64,000 nt of DNA from [Lactobacillus] rogosae (GTDB lineage Bacteria > Bacillota > Clostridia > Lachnospirales > Lachnospiraceae), in contig FONU01000004.1 in assembly GCA_900112995.1 (NCBI GenBank), positions 120,819-184,818 of the forward strand, given 5' to 3'. Position 1 is the first letter of the stretch, and the number at the start of each line of letters is the position of its first letter. This document shows, one piece after another, positions 63,630 to 64,000 of the stretch. The notes beneath the pieces were generated by a model. It had not been told where the DNA came from. It saw only the letters and a list, made by a program, of their open reading frames with translations, and did not search any database. The position numbers were made by a program, and so were the translations under genes.

Positions 63630-63989
63630 CTAATTGCTGTTCAAGTTCAGTAATTCGCTGTTCTGTTTCTGCAATAGCCGGTTCTCGCTGTTTAATTTCT
63701 GTGCCAATTCCTGCCATTGCTGATTTTCGTCTGTGAGTTTCTGTATCTGGTCTGTCTTTTCTTCCAGAAGCATCAACAGTTCTTCTGTATCCGGTAAGAT
63801 TTGTAGCAGCTCTGACAATTCTTTCTCTAATTGCTGCAATCGTTCTTCCTGCTCCTGAAAGCACATCAGCTTCTCGTCCTTTTCCTGTATCTCCTGAAGC
63901 ATCTCTGCCATGATATTCTGCTGTTCCTCTATCTGTGTAATCATTGCTTCCATCATGGGAATTACTTCTTTGCTTTCTTCTAATGTCAT
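63630..63989 (-). CDS. Small coiled-coil protein of the mobile element
   Basis: A 119-residue protein predicted to be almost entirely coiled coil (IEEQQNIMAEMLQEIQEKDE..., LEKELSEL, MLLEEKTDQIQKL). It lies directly before the DUF6040-like gene and shares its polarity. GGAG is seven bases from the ATG at 63989. It may be a structural or mobilisation accessory protein; no domain is recognised. Confidence 0.65.
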   Translation of the reverse strand: MTLEESKEVIPMMEAMITQIEEQQNIMAEMLQEIQEKDEKLMCFQEQEERLQQLEKELSELLQILPDTEELLMLLEEKTDQIQKLTDENQQWQELAQKLNSENRLLQKQNSELLNLNSN

Positions 63990-64000
63990 TCAACCACTCC

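Noticed and set aside
63331..63993. 220-codon frame, very rich in Arg, on the minus strand
   Set aside because: It is the out-of-frame shadow of two coiled-coil genes, which have ribosome sites and normal amino acid composition.

Overview
The window looks like chromosome of a low-GC, anaerobic, Gram-positive gut bacterium of the Lachnospiraceae; Lachnospira (Eubacterium) eligens or a close relative is my best guess, from memory only. The reasons are AT-rich DNA, pyruvate formate-lyase, rubrerythrin with PerR, a FeoA-FeoB fusion, a riboflavin operon under an FMN riboswitch, several diguanylate cyclases, paired ABC exporters, and a strong bias of genes to the minus strand. I see no rRNA, tRNA or CRISPR array.

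Layout. 1-2.3 kb: the 5' end of pflB, a Crp/Fnr regulator, repeat-rich intergenic DNA and a ferredoxin. 2.5-6.5 kb: larC, a four-copy 79-bp palindromic tandem array, trxA with a DUF3783 gene, a CmpB-type membrane protein and a lone LytTR regulator. 6.6-12.1 kb: metal ion transport, with a yybP-ykoY Mn riboswitch leading into mntP and a CaCA antiporter, then FeoAB and a VanZ-RDD membrane protein. 12.4-19.2 kb: uppP, a heterodimeric ABC exporter with a DUF1294 gene, and an ECF S component. 19.2-25.2 kb: a diguanylate cyclase, the FMN-riboswitch ribD-ribE-ribBA-ribH operon and dtd. 25.3-34.2 kb: TrkH/TrkA potassium uptake, ThrH-like phosphatase, Fe-S aldo/keto reductase, DegV, a MocR regulator and a second diguanylate cyclase. 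34.5-40.7 kb: PerR and rubrerythrin, the thiS-thiG-thiH-thiE operon, a highly structured intergenic region, a C_GCAxxG_C_C protein and a DnaJ-domain protein. 40.8-47.8 kb: a cytidylate-kinase-like protein, an NhaC antiporter, a PucR regulator, a CodA-like deaminase and a third diguanylate cyclase. 47.9-54.2 kb: an ABC pair in which one half is fused to a GNAT acetyltransferase, then a GNAT, YaiI, HNH and TmrB-like gene.

From about 54.3 kb to the end the sequence is accessory. A large inverted repeat and a small DUF6061-like gene precede a visibly GC-richer cassette: AraC regulator, divergent from S component, EcfT and fused EcfA, followed by two exporter-fold ABC proteins with canonical sites, an arrangement reminiscent of YbtPQ/IrtAB siderophore importers. 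A frameshifted remnant and two coiled-coil genes (one DUF6040-like) typical of conjugative elements follow, so this is probably the end of an integrative element that continues past the window.

The most unusual signals are a family of small intergenic palindromes with GAA/TTC triloops, in tandem or composite arrays; a 148-bp nested inverted-repeat element at 38,984-39,131; the GNAT-ABC fusion; a ThiS with a residue after its terminal glycines; and the GC-shifted import cassette.
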